Shown: piece by piece, positions 62,810-64,000 of the stretch
How the letters are laid out: every line of letters begins with the position of its first letter
How positions within the stretch are numbered: the first letter of the stretch is position 1
Assembly (NCBI GenBank): GCA_002914805.1
Contig: JXTB01000292.1
Coordinates: 60,593 to 124,592, forward strand
Length of the DNA: 64,000 nucleotides
From: Parasponia andersonii
Lineage: Eukaryota > Streptophyta > Magnoliopsida > Rosales > Cannabaceae
Direction: 5' to 3'
Notes under the pieces: generated by a model
Told to the model about the DNA's origin: nothing
Seen by the model: the letters and a program-made list of their open reading frames with translations, nothing else
The model's database searches: none
Translations under genes and position numbers: made by a program

Positions 62810-64000
62810 CGAGGAGTGTGTCAGACTCCGTCAAGAGGAAGCCGCTGCCCCCAAGAGTGTTAGAGGTGAGTTCATTTTGTGCCCTAGGGCTCCTTTGATC
62901 GGGTCATGGTTACGTTTTAATCACATTACTTGCTCTCACAGGTTCGGATGCAGGCTCTTTGGTAGACCCTTCCTCAGTCAAGGGGAGCACTGTTGCACAC
63001 AGAGCCCGATCCAAGGTCCCCGTTGGTTGGCGTCTGGTGGTGTCCTCTGAGAACGAGGTCGGGGGCAGGGAATTGTCACCCTAAGAGCGGGCTCAGGTGA
63101 CAACCTAGAAGATCTATTCGCGTCCGGGGGCGAAATACCCATGGTGCCTTCTTCCGAGGCAGGCGAGCCCGTGACTTGGGAGGCGCCGGCCATAAAAATT
63201 GTGTACTGCAAAGGGGTGCCTTCGAGCCTACCAGGGGAGCCTGCTGCTCCGACTTCTTCCGTCCCCAGCTCTAGTTCGAAGGCAGGCGTGGAGTCTAGCA
63301 CTGCCCACTCCCGTGGGGAGATTGCCGAGCTCAGCGGAGAGACTCCAAGGCTGAAGTCTTGGCCGTCTTCCCCTCCCCCGGTCTCTATGAAACGGGGTCG
63401 TGAAGTCGACTCGTCCAATGGGGAAGAAAACCCGGTGGGGAAGAGAGGCAGGACTGCCCTTTCTTCTGACAGCGACGATGATGGGGCTACCCTGACCCTC
63501 ATAAGGAGGAGAAAGTCTGTGCGAGGTGGCCCGTCTGGGAAAGTTGGTCAAGACAAGACCGAAAAATCACAACCAGGTAGATGGTAGCCAAAGCCACTAA
63601 AACAACAGCAGTTGTCGTGGCTTCTTCAGCTAAAGATGCGCTACCTCCAGCTATCACCGAAGGTGCACCTGGCGACACTTTGCTTTCTACTGCCCTTACC
63701 TTCGCCACTTCAGGAGCGTCGAAAGAAGCTACTGGAGCGCGCTTGGTTGGGGGTGAAGGTGTCCTGCAGTCGGCGAGATAGAGTCGCATTTGCCGAACGC
63801 AGATAATGCCCAAGGAGATGGTCCAGCTGCGGAGTTTGAGCTGGAGGCACTCTCCTTGAAGAACATAGAGCTCGTTGTCGGCCGCAGCATTGCGTAGGTT
63901 TGGCTCGTCTGGTCATCGCCACCAGGTTCTCGGCATCTTTTCTGGACACTAACTTCTCTTTTTTATATTTTGCAGCTTGCCACCGTCCAGTCCTTCTATT

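Larger units (their letters stand above)
59303..64000 (+). mobile_element. Putative gypsy-type element fossil (PF04195-like region), runs off the window
   Basis: The GC-richer block has a promoter-like segment (TATAAAAG at 59943-59950) followed by degraded coding DNA. Translated pieces such as LNANGVIILMG..LLNVHIDLEVVF and HVFWGLPRSDK resemble the gag-like proteins annotated in plants as putative gypsy type transposon. They are followed by Glu/Arg-rich and then Ser-rich, Lys-rich low-complexity sequence (about 62763-63590). The copy is broken, with many breaks. No LTR was delimited, so the lineage (perhaps Tat-like) and age are uncertain. Part of it is present twice because of the 1,753-bp duplication. 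Confidence 0.5.

Noticed and set aside
62978-63502. A 174-aa minus-strand frame
   Set aside because: It lies opposite the Ser/Lys-rich + strand sequence of the gypsy-type fossil and has no family resemblance.

Overview
The window is nuclear DNA of a flowering plant. The genes have GT..AG introns and AT-rich intergenic DNA, and the proteins match plant-specific families. The transposon load is typical of plants: Ty1/copia and Ty3/gypsy fossils, CACTA, hAT, a MITE pair and L1 LINEs. The SH3-domain gene and a polyamine-binding-protein-like gene both resemble Arabidopsis genes closely, which suggests a eudicot, probably a rosid. I cannot name the species.

Layout. 1-1.9 kb: 3' part of a Tat-like Ty3/gypsy fossil with its 3' LTR. 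4.5-5.4 kb: an intronless gene for a Ser-rich protein of unknown function. 5.4-24.5 kb: gene-poor DNA with degraded copia pieces, a ~150-bp-period minisatellite (10.9-12.0 kb), two copies of one MITE in opposite orientation inside TA microsatellites (12.4 and 24.3 kb), a copia fossil with both LTRs (16.7-21.9 kb) and a DYW-type PPR pseudogene (23.1-23.7 kb). 25.0-26.4 kb: an intronless CDR1/nepenthesin-type aspartic protease gene with two W-boxes and a TATA box. 28.4-29.1 kb: a non-autonomous hAT element with an 8-bp target duplication. 29.9-35.2 kb: a CACTA (En/Spm) element interrupted by a 2.9-kb solo LTR. 36.8-45.0 kb: a ten-exon SH3P1-like gene. 47.3-55.7 kb: a seven-exon gene for a plastid-type putrescine/spermidine-binding-protein homologue. 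57.6-64.0 kb: repeat DNA of a putative gypsy-type element. In it a 1,753-bp block appears twice, separated by a single N, which looks like an unmerged contig overlap.

The four intact genes lie on the + strand. From memory, SH3P1 (AT1G31440), an aspartyl protease (AT1G31450) and a putrescine-binding-protein-like gene (AT1G31410) are close neighbours on Arabidopsis chromosome 1, so this looks like a conserved block swollen by transposons. I see no shared pathway among the genes. I found no tRNA or rRNA genes, no CRISPR array and no organised multi-gene system.
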